The notes under the pieces were generated by a model that worked only from the letters and a program-made list of their open reading frames with translations, was not told the origin of the DNA and ran no database searches. 64,000 bases of DNA from Ulvibacterium sp965228935. GTDB lineage: Bacteria > Bacteroidota > Bacteroidia > Flavobacteriales > Flavobacteriaceae. Positions 63,020 through 64,000 of this stretch are shown piece by piece; positions within the stretch are counted from its first letter, which is position 1, and each line of letters starts with the position of its first letter. The stretch spans positions 4,712,001-4,776,000 of the forward strand of contig NZ_OZ245846.1 of the NCBI RefSeq assembly GCF_965228935.1, in the 5' to 3' direction. The translations under genes and the position numbers were made by a program.

Positions 63020-64000
63020 TTACTTTTCAAATTCCAAAATGGTCTTGGTAATAATGGCTACGCACTCCAATAATTGTTCCTCGGTCATGACCAACGGAGG
63101 TGCAAATCGAATGATATTCCCGTGAGTGGGTTTGGCCAGAAGTCCGTTTTCCTTTAAGGCGAGGCAAATATTCCAAGCCGTAGAACTATCTTCGGTGTCA
63201 TTAACAACTATGGCATTCAGAAGCCCTTTTCCCCGAACCAACCTTACAAGATCGGTCTGCTGTATCAGCTTTTCCATCTCCCTTCTAAAGATAGTACCCA
63301 GATAATCGGCATTTTCAGCCAAACCTTCCTCCTTTACCACTTCCAAAGCGGCAATGGCCACGGCGCAGGCCAATGGATTCCCCCCAAATGTGGAACCGTG
63401 GTTACCAGGACGTATTACGTCCATAATATCGGTATTGGCCAAAACGGCCGAAACGGGAAACACTCCTCCGGAAAGGGCCTTACCTAAAATTAAGATATCC
63501 GGTTTTACCTCAGGGGTACCACTACATAACTTGTCCGAGCAGGAGCAATTACCACAAGTGGCCAACAATCTCCCTGTGCGTGCGATACCTGTTTGGACTT
63601 CATCGGCAATGAAAAGTACATTGTTTTCCTTACAAAGGGCATGGGCCTCTTTAATATAGGTTTCGTCCGGCACATAGACACCTGCCTCTCCCTGTATGGG
63701 TTCCACCAAAAATCCGGCTACGTTCCCATCTTTCAGAACTTCTTGTAATGCATTTAGGTCATTGTAGCGAATGGAAACGATTCCCGGGGTATACGGCCCA
63801 AAATTCTCGGTGGCCATAGGATCATTGGAAGCGGATATGATAGTTATGGTCCTTCCATGAAAATTATTTTGGCAAACTATAATCTTTGCCTGATTTGCAT
63901 GAATCCCTTTCTTTTCATAACCCCATTTACGGGCCAATTTAATGGCTGTTTCAACAGCTTCGGCCCCCGTATTCATTGGGAGTACCTTATCAAAGCCAAA
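63020..64000 (-). CDS. rocD: Ornithine aminotransferase, 5'-truncated by window edge
   Basis: The last 326 residues of ornithine-oxo-acid transaminase; the frame is open to base 64000 and reads FGFDKVLPMNTGAEAVETAIKL, so the start is outside (full length near 400-415 aa). PLP motifs: MNTGAEAVETAIK, FHGRTITIISAS, FIADEVQTGIARTGRL, and Schiff-base Lys in ILGKALSGGVFPVSAV. Makes glutamate semialdehyde from ornithine. Confidence 0.92.
   Translation of the reverse strand, partial: FGFDKVLPMNTGAEAVETAIKLARKWGYEKKGIHANQAKIIVCQNNFHGRTITIISASNDPMATENFGPYTPGIVSIRYNDLNALQEVLKDGNVAGFLVEPIQGEAGVYVPDETYIKEAHALCKENNVLFIADEVQTGIARTGRLLATCGNCSCSDKLCSGTPEVKPDILILGKALSGGVFPVSAVLANTDIMDVIRPGNHGSTFGGNPLACAVAIAALEVVKEEGLAENADYLGTIFRREMEKLIQQTDLVRLVRGKGLLNAIVVNDTEDSSTAWNICLALKENGLLAKPTHGNIIRFAPPLVMTEEQLLECVAIITKTILEFEK

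Noticed and set aside
1..64000. CRISPR arrays, tRNA or rRNA genes, prophage or transposase genes
   Set aside because: Looked for repeat-spacer ladders, cloverleaf sequences and transposase motifs on both strands; none seen by eye.

Overview
The window looks like a chromosomal segment of a marine-type Flavobacteriaceae bacterium (phylum Bacteroidota). The sequence-level reasons are recurrent TAnnTTTG promoter boxes, many lipoprotein and Sec signal peptides, and lineage-typical proteins: a TPR sensor kinase of the NarL-partner type, an OstA-like LPS transport protein, two small CCC-motif membrane proteins, a ZapA - 6S RNA - RNase Y cluster, and a thrombospondin-3/Ig-like secreted protein. No rRNA, tRNA, CRISPR, phage or transposase gene was seen. 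The two outermost genes run off the window.

Layout. 1-6.5 kb: end of a carbohydrate-active locus (3'-part of a GH95-type alpha-L-fucosidase, a GH141-like beta-helix lipoprotein) and a secreted calcium-binding-repeat protein, with a possible gene remnant between them. 7.0-13.1 kb: an unusual signalling island. It holds a TPR histidine kinase, a NarL-type response regulator and a receiver that lacks the phospho-aspartate, all enclosed by a pair of 93-bp imperfect inverted repeats. A small membrane peptide, a stand-alone LytTR protein and a lipoprotein made of three ~100-residue repeats follow. 13.5-22.1 kb: a tightly overlapping minus-strand molybdenum-cofactor cluster (moaD-moaE / moaA-moaC-mobA-moeB-TSUP permease-moeA), downstream of a Tat-exported two-subunit molybdenum hydroxylase that would use the cofactor.

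22.3-40.4 kb: housekeeping genes on the plus strand: rRNA/tRNA methyltransferase, M48 protease, RelA/SpoT, a Fur-family regulator, purA, a DUF1080 + Gfo/Idh/MocA pair for 3-keto-sugars, an OstA-like protein, a class-III aminotransferase, a TPR protein, tandem DUF368 carrier-lipid translocases, aroE, and a DUF349 protein with a 123-bp tandem repeat. 40.7-51.3 kb: mostly small metabolic and stress genes (alpha/beta hydrolase, SUMF1-like protein, DUF1801, VOC, rsgA, aldo-keto reductase, and a DJ-1/PfpI gene divergent from an HxlR regulator without cysteines; then cyclase, two cupins, CBS pair).

51.4-54.0 kb: zapB-like - zapA - 6S RNA - rny, with a clear TTG-N20-TAACTTTG promoter. 54.1-64 kb: M23 peptidase, TonB-dependent receptor, CsgG-like secreted protein, cysteine desulfurase, a lipoprotein with a -7 box almost on its start codon, Smr protein, DUF2752 and CCC-motif membrane proteins, a palindromic repeat, and a partial ornithine aminotransferase.

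The strongest candidate for something undescribed is the inverted-repeat-bounded signalling island at 7.08-10.78 kb together with the repeat lipoprotein downstream. The 13-base core of the repeat arms reappears in front of that lipoprotein gene, which suggests a shared regulatory site. All functional statements rest on recognising motifs by eye; no search was run.
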